The notes beneath the pieces are model-generated. The model worked only from the letters and a program-made list of their open reading frames with translations. It made no database searches and was not told where the DNA came from. Positions 37,990 to 45,052 of a stretch of 64,000 nt of DNA are shown here, in pieces. Source of the stretch: Desulfobacteraceae bacterium (lineage in GTDB: Bacteria > Desulfobacterota > Desulfobacteria > Desulfobacterales > UBA5852); contig JABZFP010000018.1 of assembly GCA_014237395.1 (NCBI GenBank), positions 208,194 through 272,193 on the forward strand, read 5' to 3'. Positions within the stretch are counted from its first letter, which is position 1, and every line of letters starts with the position of its first letter. A program made the translations under genes and the position numbers.

Positions 37990-38005
37990 TGGCACATAAT
38001 TTGCT
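37990..38005 (+). promoter_or_regulatory. sigma-54 promoter (-24/-12)
   Basis: TGGCAC-ATAAT-TTGCT matches the RpoN consensus exactly, with correct GG-to-GC spacing. The expected start site is near 38016. An intrinsic terminator begins only ~27 bp later, so the product may be a short RNA. No enhancer-binding-protein gene is next to it. Confidence 0.8.
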
Positions 38006-38015
38006 GATACTTTTC

Positions 38016-38074
38016 TCAGAACATCTTTTCTCCCTCCTCTTAGGGGCAAGGCATAGGGCCTTGCCCCTTTTTTT
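38016..38074 (+). ncRNA. candidate small RNA (sigma-54 promoter to terminator)
   Basis: About 59 nt lie between the expected sigma-54 start and the terminator's T-run. The 5' part is single-stranded and pyrimidine-rich, with UCCCUCCUCU at 38031-38040, which could pair with Shine-Dalgarno regions. It is perfectly complementary over 10 nt to the AGAGGAGGGA before the small Cys-rich gene at 39148. No reading frame is present. It could instead be a terminated leader. Confidence 0.5.
38043..38074 (+). terminator. intrinsic terminator
   Basis: A perfect 10-bp stem GGGGCAAGGC / GCCTTGCCCC with loop ATAGG, followed by seven T. Confidence 0.9.
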
Positions 38075-38299
38075 GGTTCAAAACCACGCAGGTCTTGCGC
38101 TGGACAAGACGCGGTTGAATCTATCGTTAATTTTTGATGGTTGATTTGTGGAAGGGGTGTGCGATGATGGCCTTTTAAGATTACAGTGGCCATTTATTCC
38201 GATGTCCGTAAAGAAGCGCTCGACCATGTTTATGAAAGCATCGCCGGCCGAATCTGCCGGTGCGCTCCCTTCGATTGTCAGAAAGTACATCCAGACCAC

Positions 38300-38785
38300 A
38301 TGACCACTCAAATTCTGTTTCTGATTATCGCCGGATTGATCGTCACAGCAGGCCTTATCGGACTTGTTTTACCGGCCTTCCCTGGTGCCATCCTGATTTT
38401 TTTGGGATTTCTGCTGGCGGCCTGGGCCGAGGGTTTTACCCATATCGGCTTCGGCACGCTATCCGCATTGGGTGTCATGGCCCTGCTGATCTATGCGGTG
38501 GACTTCATCGCCGGGGCCTTGGGCGCCAAACGCTTCGGCGCTTCCACGCGGGCCATCGTGGGCGCGTCGATCGGTGCGATTGTGGGCCTTTTTTTCGGCA
38601 TTCCGGGCGTGCTTCTGGGGCCGTTTATCGGGGCGGTATTGGGGGAGTTGTCCGTCCAGCGGAATCTGATCGCGGCCGGCAAAGCCGGTATCGGTACAAC
38701 GATCGGGCTGGCACTGGGGGTCGCCGCCAAACTGGCGGTCGCCCTGTCAATGATCGGGCTTTACCTGGTAATTCGGTTCATGTAG
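38300..38785 (+). CDS. DUF456 family membrane protein
   Basis: A 161-residue inner-membrane protein with about five predicted helices, rich in Gly and Ala. The order of hydrophobic blocks (LIIAGLIVTAGLIGLVLPAFPG, AVDFIAGALGAKRFGAST, GIPGVLLGPFIGAVLGEL) matches DUF456 proteins, whose function is unknown. The start at 38300 gives the family N-terminus; the open frame runs back to 38186 without support. It is a single gene followed by its own terminator. The conserved central GAKRFGAS segment probably faces the cytoplasm. Confidence 0.8.
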   Translation: MTTQILFLIIAGLIVTAGLIGLVLPAFPGAILIFLGFLLAAWAEGFTHIGFGTLSALGVMALLIYAVDFIAGALGAKRFGASTRAIVGASIGAIVGLFFGIPGVLLGPFIGAVLGELSVQRNLIAAGKAGIGTTIGLALGVAAKLAVALSMIGLYLVIRFM

Positions 38786-38854
38786 GCGCGCTTCCCGGCG
38801 CCGGCGTTGGCGAAACGCCACAAGGACCACCGGACATCACATCCATTCCATTCA

Positions 38855-38883
38855 GCAAGGCGCGGCATTTTACCGCGCCTTGC
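38855..38883 (+). terminator. intrinsic terminator after the DUF456 gene
   Basis: A perfect 11-bp stem GCAAGGCGCGG / CCGCGCCTTGC around CATTTTA, followed by TATTTA. The T-run is poor but the stem is very stable. Confidence 0.7.
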
Positions 38884-38887
38884 TATT

Positions 38888-38936
38888 TAGTGCCCATCCA
38901 GACATCAGCAAATTGGTATTTAAGGCACGGGCACTA
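38888..38936. repeat. short inverted repeat, deleted copy of the 44226 element (F)
   Basis: TAGTGCCCATCCAGACAT...CAAATTGG matches the outer part of the element at 44226-44370, and the right end GGGCACTA pairs with TAGTGCCC. The interior is missing, so this looks like an internal deletion derivative. Confidence 0.6.
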
Positions 38937-38971
38937 TCTATTCCACGGACAATCGCGACATCCTTTTTCGA

Positions 38972-39148
38972 TCAGGATGTCGTTACGCATTTTTTTGCAC
39001 GTCGACCGCTCTGCCAGGCGGCATAGCGATAACAATGATGCTTCTGTTCTTCTGTTCTCGAAGGACTGTCGCAATAGTTTAGATGTGCCTTCAACTTATC
39101 ATGCTCCATGGAACAACATGCTTTGGCGTGTTTTTTATCCGTCTCCAT
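38972..39148 (-). CDS. small Cys-rich protein (58 residues)
   Basis: A short protein without signal peptide or membrane helix. It has six cysteines in the order CC..., YC, HHCYRYAA, KKC and many His/Lys residues (KACCSMEHDKLKAHLNYCDSP). A very strong ribosome site AGGAGGG lies 6 bp before the ATG, which makes it a real gene despite its size. The LKAHLNYC...HHCYRYAAxxSGRRAKKC pattern looks like a conserved small protein family of sulfate reducers from memory; function unknown. The Cys/His content suggests metal or Fe-S binding. Its leader is complementary to the candidate small RNA at 38016. Confidence 0.7.
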   Translation of the reverse strand: METDKKHAKACCSMEHDKLKAHLNYCDSPSRTEEQKHHCYRYAAWQSGRRAKKCVTTS

Positions 39149-39231
39149 ATTAATCCCTCCTCTATGGTCAGTATCACCTTGCGGCTCGGCAACCGGGCGG
39201 TTGCTTCTCACCTGTTGATGGCCGGCCGGCA

Positions 39232-39259
39232 TTGCACATGAAATAACAACACTTATAAT
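39232..39259 (+). promoter_or_regulatory. possible sigma-70 promoter
   Basis: TTGCAC at 39232-39237, a 16-bp spacer and a perfect TATAAT at 39254-39259. The -10 box lies in a small palindrome CAACAC-TTATAAT-GTGTTG (39247-39265), a possible operator. It would drive the gene at 39430. Confidence 0.45.
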
Positions 39260-39429
39260 GTGTTGACACGGGACGGGTGTTGTCAAGATCGTGCTGGCGG
39301 AGTGGCGCATTTCTGCATTGTTGAAACAGGGCGGCATTCCCGTGACATAGCAAGCATCATTTTTTATTGCGACCGCCCAAAGACAGCCCGCAAACCCGGA
39401 CGATCCGGCACCGATATCGCGAGGCACTG

Positions 39430-39936
39430 ATGGCCATCACCAAAATCATATCCTCGGGTACACTGGGCGCGGAATCCGCCGCCCTGGATGTCGCCATCCG
39501 GTTTAACATTGCCTATGGCGGCTATACGAATCAGGGTTCGCTGATAGCCGGAGACCGTCCTCCCGGCCGCTATACCCTGGACGAAAAGCCCTTCGTCAAC
39601 CCGGCGCTGCTCTTGAAAGCCAATCGGGATCGGGCCGACGGTGTCTTGGTTTTTTCCAATGGCCCCATGCCCCATCGGCTAACGCCGATTCTGCCCGATA
39701 GAGACACACAAGCGCCCCCCTGTCTGCATATTGATTTCACCGTAGTTAAACCCCATCCGGCCGCTTTCCGGATCGGTACATGGGTTTCGACAAATGCCCT
39801 CACCAGCCTGTTTATCACCGGCCCCGACATTCAAGAGGACAGAGGCATCTACCAGCAAGTGCACGATGCCTTGATAAGTTTCTTCATGCTGGACCAAGAA
39901 TCACCGATGCCGCATGCGGGGCATACCATTCATTAA
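39430..39936 (+). CDS. putative molybdenum-carrier-like (Rossmann) protein
   Basis: A 168-residue protein resembling the 'putative molybdenum carrier' family, whose core reads ISGGQTGVDRAALDxAI...GGxxPxGxxAEDG. Here the equivalent segment is IISSGTLGAESAALDVAI...GGYTNQGSLIAGDRPPGRYTL, so the loop residues differ from consensus. The start at 39430 is favoured by GAGG upstream and by the family N-terminus; the frame opens at 39367. It is followed after 144 bp by the permease and the seleno-rhodanese. Metal or cofactor binding is not shown. Confidence 0.6.
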   Translation: MAITKIISSGTLGAESAALDVAIRFNIAYGGYTNQGSLIAGDRPPGRYTLDEKPFVNPALLLKANRDRADGVLVFSNGPMPHRLTPILPDRDTQAPPCLHIDFTVVKPHPAAFRIGTWVSTNALTSLFITGPDIQEDRGIYQQVHDALISFFMLDQESPMPHAGHTIH

Positions 39937-40080
39937 AGGTGGCGGCAGAATCGCGGCGCTGCAGGAACCCGCCGTCTTTTCATGCAACACGCACTGCACG
40001 TTAACCGCATTTCCCGGGGAAACGCCCAACCGGCACGGCATGTCAGGAGTGGTCTTTCCCGTCGACCGAATGGCATTAAG

Positions 40081-41409
40081 ATGACAACGAAACACCTCAT
40101 AGCCATGGCCTGGATGATGGGCATGTTTTTCTCGCCGGAGGCCCTTTTCCTGCACGGAAAAATGGCAGGACTGAGCGGATATGGATTCGTCTTGCCGCTC
40201 GGGGTGGGCCTTGTCCTGCATTGGATGAACGGGACCGGCGGCGGGCAGGGCGGCTTTGCCATAACGGCACCGGACGCTGAAATTCGACTATTGAAGGAGA
40301 CCTGGGGCCCCCTGGCGGCAGCCTTTCTGCTGCTTATGGCACGACCGGTCGCTGCCGTATGCCTTGCCACCGCGGTGCTGGTAACATCCGGCTTTGTTTT
40401 CAATGAGGTCTTTTTCTACTGGTTTCCGAATTTCGGTTTTGCCGCGCTGGTGCTCGGCGGTTTGCTGATTGTGAATTTTATCGGACCGCAAGTCGCCGCC
40501 GCCCTCCAACTGATGCTCACATCGATAGCGATTATCGGCATAACGGGGATATCCATTGTCGGAATCCTTGCCTGGAGCCAGGCACCGCATGCGCCCCAAC
40601 AAGCAGTGTTTGTCGCCAACGGTCAAAGCGTCGGCCTGGCCCTCATGGCCTTCGTGGGGTATGACATGCTCCGATATACGCGGCACGGCCTCGAGCAAGC
40701 CCAATTGACGATGGTGATGAAAACCGCGTTCATCATCGGCGGGATTGTTTTTATCCTCTGGAACAGCGCCTCCCTCTTATGGGTAACCCCCTCACGTCTG
40801 GCCGCCACCACCATCCCCCACATCCTGGCCGCCAAGGCAATGATGGGACCGGCCGGCCGTATCGTTATCGGCGTTGTGGTCATTGCCGGTGCGGGAGCGG
40901 CCGTCAATTACCTCTATCAGACCGTTTCCCGCATGATGGCACGCATGGCACACCATGGCCTGCTGCCGGCCATCTTCGCTCGATCCGCCGCCCGCCCGCT
41001 ACTGGCCATAACCGGTCTAACCGCCGCCACCGGTCTGCTCATGGCGGCGGGGTTTGCCGGATCCGATCTGCTGGATGTCAGCCTTCGCGCCGGCCTGATG
41101 TTGTGGCTTGTATTTTACGCCCTGCGCCAGATAGCCCAAAGCCTCCGTGCAAAGCCGGACAGCGTCGGCCGTTATCCCCTTCACGCTGCGCGAAACAAGG
41201 CCCTGCGCATCATTGTTATAGCAGCCATGATCACTGGGGCCGCCATGCTTGTCGTCACCGACGATGCACCTGTCATCCTCCTTAAAACCATGTCAACGAT
41301 CCTTGCCCTGGCCACTTTTTTGGCCATGGTCGGCCTGCGATTTGCAAAAAGCTTTATTGTCAAACCCAACATGATGCCTGCCAAGATAAAGAAAGGAGAG
41401 ACACCATGA
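40081..41409 (+). CDS. APC superfamily amino acid permease-like transporter
   Basis: A 442-residue inner-membrane protein with 12 predicted helices. The order of hydrophobic segments and LTMVMKTAFIIGGIVFILWNSASL fit the amino acid-polyamine-organocation superfamily. The usual first-helix GSGI-type motif reads MFFSPEALF, so substrate binding may be altered. The start at 40081 removes a non-membrane stretch that the open frame would add from 39982. Its stop overlaps the start of the rhodanese gene (ATGA), so transport and that enzyme are probably linked. The substrate is unknown; a sulfur or selenium compound would fit the partner. Confidence 0.65.
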   Translation: MTTKHLIAMAWMMGMFFSPEALFLHGKMAGLSGYGFVLPLGVGLVLHWMNGTGGGQGGFAITAPDAEIRLLKETWGPLAAAFLLLMARPVAAVCLATAVLVTSGFVFNEVFFYWFPNFGFAALVLGGLLIVNFIGPQVAAALQLMLTSIAIIGITGISIVGILAWSQAPHAPQQAVFVANGQSVGLALMAFVGYDMLRYTRHGLEQAQLTMVMKTAFIIGGIVFILWNSASLLWVTPSRLAATTIPHILAAKAMMGPAGRIVIGVVVIAGAGAAVNYLYQTVSRMMARMAHHGLLPAIFARSAARPLLAITGLTAATGLLMAAGFAGSDLLDVSLRAGLMLWLVFYALRQIAQSLRAKPDSVGRYPLHAARNKALRIIVIAAMITGAAMLVVTDDAPVILLKTMSTILALATFLAMVGLRFAKSFIVKPNMMPAKIKKGETP

Positions 41410-41819
41410 ATAAACACCAGCGAATTCCGATCGTCTTGCTGTTTGCATTGGCACTCGTGATGACGAGCATGGGAACGCCCCAAGCCGGCAGCGATGTGCC
41501 GTTGATGACGATCGATGAACTCAACGCCATGCTGGACGATCCCGACCTCCTCGTCCTGGATGTCCGGCGCGGCAAAGACTGGACGTCTTCCGAATTCAAG
41601 ATCAAAGGGGCCACCTATGCCAAGCCCGACGCCTATGATACGTGGTCGAATACCTACCCCAAAGACAAAAAGATCGTGCTCTACTGCGCCTGACCGAGCG
41701 AATACACCAGTGCCGGTCTGGCACGGAAGATGATGGATAACGGCTATGGGAATGTGTATGCCCTGAAGGGTGGCTGGCGGGAATGGTTCCGCGCGAAATA
41801 TCCCGTCGATGAAAAATAG
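41406..41819 (+). CDS. periplasmic rhodanese, selenocysteine at the catalytic position (UGA at 41691)
   Basis: Read through the in-frame TGA at 41691-41693, this is a 137-residue rhodanese-fold protein with a signal peptide (cleavage near PQAGS). Before the TGA: VLDVRRGKDW and KIVLYCA. After it: PSEYTSAGLARKM and NVYALKGGWREWF, the standard end of the fold. Aligned to the classical CRSGNRSA loop, the UGA falls exactly on the sulfur-carrying Cys. A SECIS-like hairpin follows at the right distance. I therefore read it as Sec96, giving a periplasmic sulfur or selenium transferase. It overlaps the permease stop by 4 bp and has a GAAAGGAG ribosome site. The alternative is a pseudogene made by a TGC-to-TGA change, but the intact downstream frame and hairpin argue against it. 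Confidence 0.78.
41707..41726 (+). promoter_or_regulatory. bacterial SECIS-like hairpin
   Basis: Stem GUGCC (41710-41714) / GGCAC (41720-41724), loop GGUCU, with CC/GG added below a bulged A. The loop is identical to that of E. coli fdhF and starts 21 nt after the UGA (18 nt in fdhF). This is what SelB needs to insert selenocysteine. Confidence 0.75.
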
Positions 41820-41828
41820 ACCTGCCAC

Positions 41829-41863
41829 GTGCGTCACCTGCCCCGGAAAGGGCGGTGACGCAC
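41829..41863 (+). terminator. 10-bp hairpin after the seleno-rhodanese
   Basis: GTGCGTCACC / GGTGACGCAC around TGCCCCGGAAAGGGC, followed by TCTTT. Probable weak terminator or attenuator before the next gene, whose ribosome site lies just behind it. Confidence 0.55.
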
Positions 41864-41879
41864 TCTTTCAGGAGCGACC

Positions 41880-42590
41880 GTGAAAGGTCAATCTGACCAG
41901 CATGATCATTGCGCACCGGAACGAAAGCACGCTACTTTTCGGTTTGGTTTTGCGCGTCTGCAGGAAAAAGGGCTCGCCTGTTTCAGGACGGGTCGCACCC
42001 ATTTGGTGGTGACATTTCGGGGAACCGGAATGATCGACGTCTTCGACCGCCGGGACTGGCGGCATATCGCTTTCCTCGATTTCGACCTTCAGCGTGAAAT
42101 TCACCTCGACTCGGCCTTCGGCTCCCCTTTGATCGGGCTTCCTTTTTCGGCTGACCTGGGGCGGACGATGGGGATCTCCCTGCATCGTTTTGACGATTTA
42201 CGGCAACACCACCATTATGGATTTTTCGTTCGCCCGGATTACCGCAATAAAGGCCGGAAGGGGGTATGGAACCTTGATGAACTGATGATGGCCATCGCAC
42301 TGGCATACGCCGAGGCTCATTATCTCCAATGGTTCCACATCAAGCCGACCGGGGATACCACCGCTTATTATCGCCGAAAATATGGCGCCACCCGCCTGCC
42401 GACCACCGCTGCCGATAAAATCTCAAGCATCCAACTGGGACCGGGCCGCAAACCGTTGCCCCACGTCCACCTCATCCGAAACGCGGGCGGCCTCCCCTGC
42501 ATAGACGTCCAGACGGCATCGGATGATTCCTGGCCATCTGACTTTACGCTTCCTCAAAAAACAGTGGAAGAAAAAGCAAGGTGTTTTTAA
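41880..42590 (+). CDS. uncharacterised protein, possibly GNAT-like
   Basis: A 236-residue soluble protein, not recognised. It starts at GTG with GGAG 6 bp upstream. The N-terminal half is rich in beta-type sequence (HLVVTFRGTGMIDVFDRRDW, IAFLDFDLQREIHL). The middle GFFVRPDYRNKGRKGVWNLDELMMAIALAYAEA recalls the acetyl-CoA loop (V-P-YR-KG-G) of GNAT acetyltransferases, followed by YYRRKYGA as in the GNAT C-terminal strand. The match is partial, so an acetyltransferase role is only a guess. It follows the seleno-rhodanese by 60 bp with a hairpin between. Confidence 0.55.
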   Translation: MKGQSDQHDHCAPERKHATFRFGFARLQEKGLACFRTGRTHLVVTFRGTGMIDVFDRRDWRHIAFLDFDLQREIHLDSAFGSPLIGLPFSADLGRTMGISLHRFDDLRQHHHYGFFVRPDYRNKGRKGVWNLDELMMAIALAYAEAHYLQWFHIKPTGDTTAYYRRKYGATRLPTTAADKISSIQLGPGRKPLPHVHLIRNAGGLPCIDVQTASDDSWPSDFTLPQKTVEEKARCF

Positions 42591-42710
42591 TGATGGGGAT
42601 TGGGTGTCGGCTTGGTTATGGCGTGCGGTTCCTATCCCGCAGAACGGCACCTCAGGCAGCCACCTGAAGAAGAAAGCATAGGGATGTTTTAAGGTGTTGG
42701 TTAATAATCT

Positions 42711-42889
42711 CTTTGTCCCGCGCCGAGCATCGACGATGGGGACGGAAAATAGCGTGCGGACTGTTTGCGTCCGCTAAAAAGCGGGCGAGTTTCCGCGCGC
42801 TCCGTCCCTGTCGGCGACGCGCAGGATAAAGCGGGACACGGGCGTCTTCTTTTGATTCGGTTTTCTTCCACGGGGAAGAAGATGAACAA
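42711..42889. repeat. 179-bp structured repeat, copy 2
   Basis: Same length and boundaries as 20144-20322. The central hairpin reads GTCCGCT-AAAA-AGCGGGC where copy 1 has GCCCGCC-AATA-GGCGGGT, so a C-G pair became T-A on both sides. The terminal hairpin TTCTTCC-ACGG-GGAAGAA and the GTCCCGC/GCGGGAC pair are kept. It fills most of the 363-bp gap between 42590 and 42954; the rest shows nothing. Confidence 0.75.
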
Positions 42890-42953
42890 TCAGCCAAGGA
42901 GGAAGCGCTCCTGAAATGGAACACCGACACTGAAACCTTGGCACAGCAGCGGG

Positions 42954-44192
42954 CTAAAGTCTGAACACCACGGGCTTACCATCGGCATTGATGTCGATGC
43001 CCACCGTATCACCGGTCTTGAACCCCACCCGCCGGAACTGCGCGACCATCGCCTCATGCTGGTCCGCCGGCCAGTACACACTCCAAAGCGGATTGCGGAC
43101 CGTATCGATACCGTAGGCATCATGGCTGCCCAAGCCGATTCTGAATTTATCCTTGGCGATAAGGGTGTCGGCCTCGGATAGAAAGATGTCGATCTGGTAG
43201 AGGTTGTTGTGCAGCGCCTTGGACAGTTCGGCCTGTTGTTCCGGGAAATCGTCCAAGTAGTGACTGGCAATCTGGTAGAGATCTCCCGTATCCTGAATCG
43301 AAAGGCCCAGCACCGCGTAGCGTTGATGGCGCAGGGCAAAGGATTCGCAATCCGCCTCGTAGGTTTTGATGGCATCGATAATCGGCGCCACATCCCCCGT
43401 TCCCGGTTGGGTACAGCGATCCAGCATCTCCTCGCATCGACTGATGATGTTGATATAAAAGGATTTGTTGTCCATCACATAAACCGGGCGTTCCCGGTAA
43501 TTGCGCCGTTTGCGAATTCGCCGGATGCCGGTCAGCGTTATGGAACGCCGGCTTTCGACTTCCTCCAAGGTATCGATATTGGAAATATCCTTGGCCTGGA
43601 CAACATGAATTTCACCATCGCCGGAGATGATGTATTCGATCTCACATCGAAACTTCAGGCATTCCTGAATTTTTTTTGAAAGCTGCACCAGTCGGCGGTC
43701 GTGGGGGGTTCGGGTGATGTAGGGCTCGCTCTGGATACGGTGCACCCTGTCCCGGCAGTAGCCAAACTCCCAGTGCCCGAAAATCTGCTTGGCCATCACG
43801 CTGGTGCCGTCGACAAACGGCATCACCACTACCCCCATCTCGTTCATGTCCAGTTCCGGGGCACGCCCGAATTTCTGCTGGCGCAGAATGGTCAGGCGCT
43901 TGGTCGTCTCGGCCAGCTTGATCATCTTGTTGCGGGCATAGCGAATGCCGCTCACATCGGCATAGGTCTCCAGCGAATCGAACGTGCCGCCCTTGAAACA
44001 GCGCTCCTGGGGATGGGCGCTGCGGGCGATCACCTTGAAACTCTCGCGATGTTTCGCCAGAAAGGCTTCGAGTGCTGCCGTGTCGTCGTTTTCAAAATGA
44101 TCGGCCGGTACATAGATAAAATCCGGGACGGCGAAACCGGCTTCTTTGAGCTTTTTGAGCAATTTGGCTTTTTCGGGAACAACGGTGGCCAT
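42954..44192 (-). CDS. PEP/pyruvate-binding (PPDK N-terminal) domain protein
   Basis: A 412-residue cytoplasmic protein related to the ATP-grasp part of pyruvate phosphate dikinase and PEP synthase. Visible features are KVIARSAHPQERCFKGGTFDSLETY, where the usual RSS reads RSA, VVVMPFVDGTSVMAKQIFG and EIEYIISGDGEIHVVQAKDIS. The phosphohistidine and PEP/pyruvate barrel domains are absent, so it is not a full dikinase. The C-terminal ~180 residues are helical and unassigned. AGGAGG lies 7 bp before the ATG. It may be a stand-alone kinase-like or regulatory enzyme; function unknown. Confidence 0.65.
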   Translation of the reverse strand: MATVVPEKAKLLKKLKEAGFAVPDFIYVPADHFENDDTAALEAFLAKHRESFKVIARSAHPQERCFKGGTFDSLETYADVSGIRYARNKMIKLAETTKRLTILRQQKFGRAPELDMNEMGVVVMPFVDGTSVMAKQIFGHWEFGYCRDRVHRIQSEPYITRTPHDRRLVQLSKKIQECLKFRCEIEYIISGDGEIHVVQAKDISNIDTLEEVESRRSITLTGIRRIRKRRNYRERPVYVMDNKSFYINIISRCEEMLDRCTQPGTGDVAPIIDAIKTYEADCESFALRHQRYAVLGLSIQDTGDLYQIASHYLDDFPEQQAELSKALHNNLYQIDIFLSEADTLIAKDKFRIGLGSHDAYGIDTVRNPLWSVYWPADQHEAMVAQFRRVGFKTGDTVGIDINADGKPVVFRL

Positions 44193-44225
44193 TCGGGCCC
44201 TCCTGAGGGGGTGCAGGGTGTTATT

Positions 44226-44370
44226 TAGTGACCATCCATAAATGACCAATTTGCCCGATGTCGGCGTTGCGCGAAAAATAGAATCCTCGGAATATCAGCC
44301 ATATGCCTGCGGTTAAATTTTTCGCGCGCCTTGATCTCAACCCAATTTGCCGATTTCTGGATGGACACTA
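44226..44370. repeat. 145-bp inverted repeat, copy E (second subfamily)
   Basis: Outer arms TAGTGACCATCCATAAAT and its near-inverse ending GGATGGACACTA at 44370. Inside, GATGTCGGCGTTGCGCG and CGCGCGCCTTGATCTCAA match the interior of the 123-bp family, but the GGCGTAC hairpin is lost. It sits between divergent genes, directly upstream of the tetR promoter. Confidence 0.7.
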
Positions 44371-44377
44371 TTTTTGG

Positions 44378-44406
44378 TTGACTTGCGCGCTGAAACTCTC
44401 TAATCA
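44378..44406 (+). promoter_or_regulatory. sigma-70-like promoter for tetR-sulP operon
   Basis: TTGACT at 44378-44383, a 17-bp spacer and TAATCA at 44401-44406. The palindrome at 44415 covers the expected start site. Confidence 0.65.
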
Positions 44407-44414
44407 TCAAAAAC

Positions 44415-44432
44415 CGACCGATCATTCGGTCG
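44415..44432. promoter_or_regulatory. TetR-type operator palindrome
   Basis: CGACCGA-TCAT-TCGGTCG, a perfect 7-bp inverted repeat with 4-bp spacer, 24 bp before the tetR start codon. Probably the autoregulatory site. Confidence 0.7.
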
Positions 44433-44455
44433 ATTATTTTTAGCGCTGGTACCAT

Positions 44456-45052
44456 ATGTCCAAACGAAATGCAATCCTTGCGGCCGCCACCCGGCTTTTT
44501 TCACGAAAGGGCTTCAAGGGCACGTCCATGGCGGAACTGTCCAAAGCCACCGGTGCCGCCGGCGGTACCATCTTTCACCATTTCAAGAACAAGGAAGATC
44601 TCTTTCTCAATATTCTGGAAAATACCAAGGCAACCATCCTTAGCGAGTTTGCGCATTACCAAAAAGTTCGTGAATGCCGCAACGGCCTGGAAATGGTGGA
44701 GGGCGCGGTCGCCTTCTATCTTAATTTAACGGGCACGCTGGAAGACCCGTTTCTGCTCCTCCACCGCCATTTCCCCTACGAGATGGCGGAAACCAACCCG
44801 GTCTGCCGCGCTTGCCTGGAATCCATCTACAACTGTCTTCTGGATATTTTTGAAGAAGGTCTGCGGGTCGGTCAGCAGGACGGTTCGGTCCAAACACTTT
44901 CTGCCCGTAACACCGCCATGGTCATGTTTGCCATGGTGGACGGCATTGTCCGACTGAACACGTACCGCATTTACAATGCCGGCGCCTTATACGTCAGCCT
45001 GATGGACGCCTGCCGCCGCTTGCTGACCGATAACGGGCAGGCCGCCCGATGA
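44456..45052 (+). CDS. TetR family transcriptional regulator
   Basis: A 198-residue repressor-type protein. The N-terminal helix-turn-helix is clear (ILAAATRLFSRKGFKGTSMAELSKATGAAGGTIFHHFKNKEDLF, residues ~6-49). The rest is the helical ligand-binding and dimer domain. A palindrome just upstream is the likely operator, so it probably represses its own operon. Its stop overlaps the sulP start by ATGA, which ties it to control of the transporter and signalling genes that follow. The ligand is unknown. Confidence 0.88.
   Translation: MSKRNAILAAATRLFSRKGFKGTSMAELSKATGAAGGTIFHHFKNKEDLFLNILENTKATILSEFAHYQKVRECRNGLEMVEGAVAFYLNLTGTLEDPFLLLHRHFPYEMAETNPVCRACLESIYNCLLDIFEEGLRVGQQDGSVQTLSARNTAMVMFAMVDGIVRLNTYRIYNAGALYVSLMDACRRLLTDNGQAAR

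Noticed and set aside
41406..41693. Rhodanese as a truncated 95-residue pseudogene
   Set aside because: The frame after the TGA stays intact for 41 residues with conserved fold-end motifs, and a SECIS-like hairpin is correctly placed.
42954..44192. Full pyruvate phosphate dikinase or PEP synthase
   Set aside because: The phosphohistidine domain and the C-terminal barrel are absent and the protein is less than half the family length.
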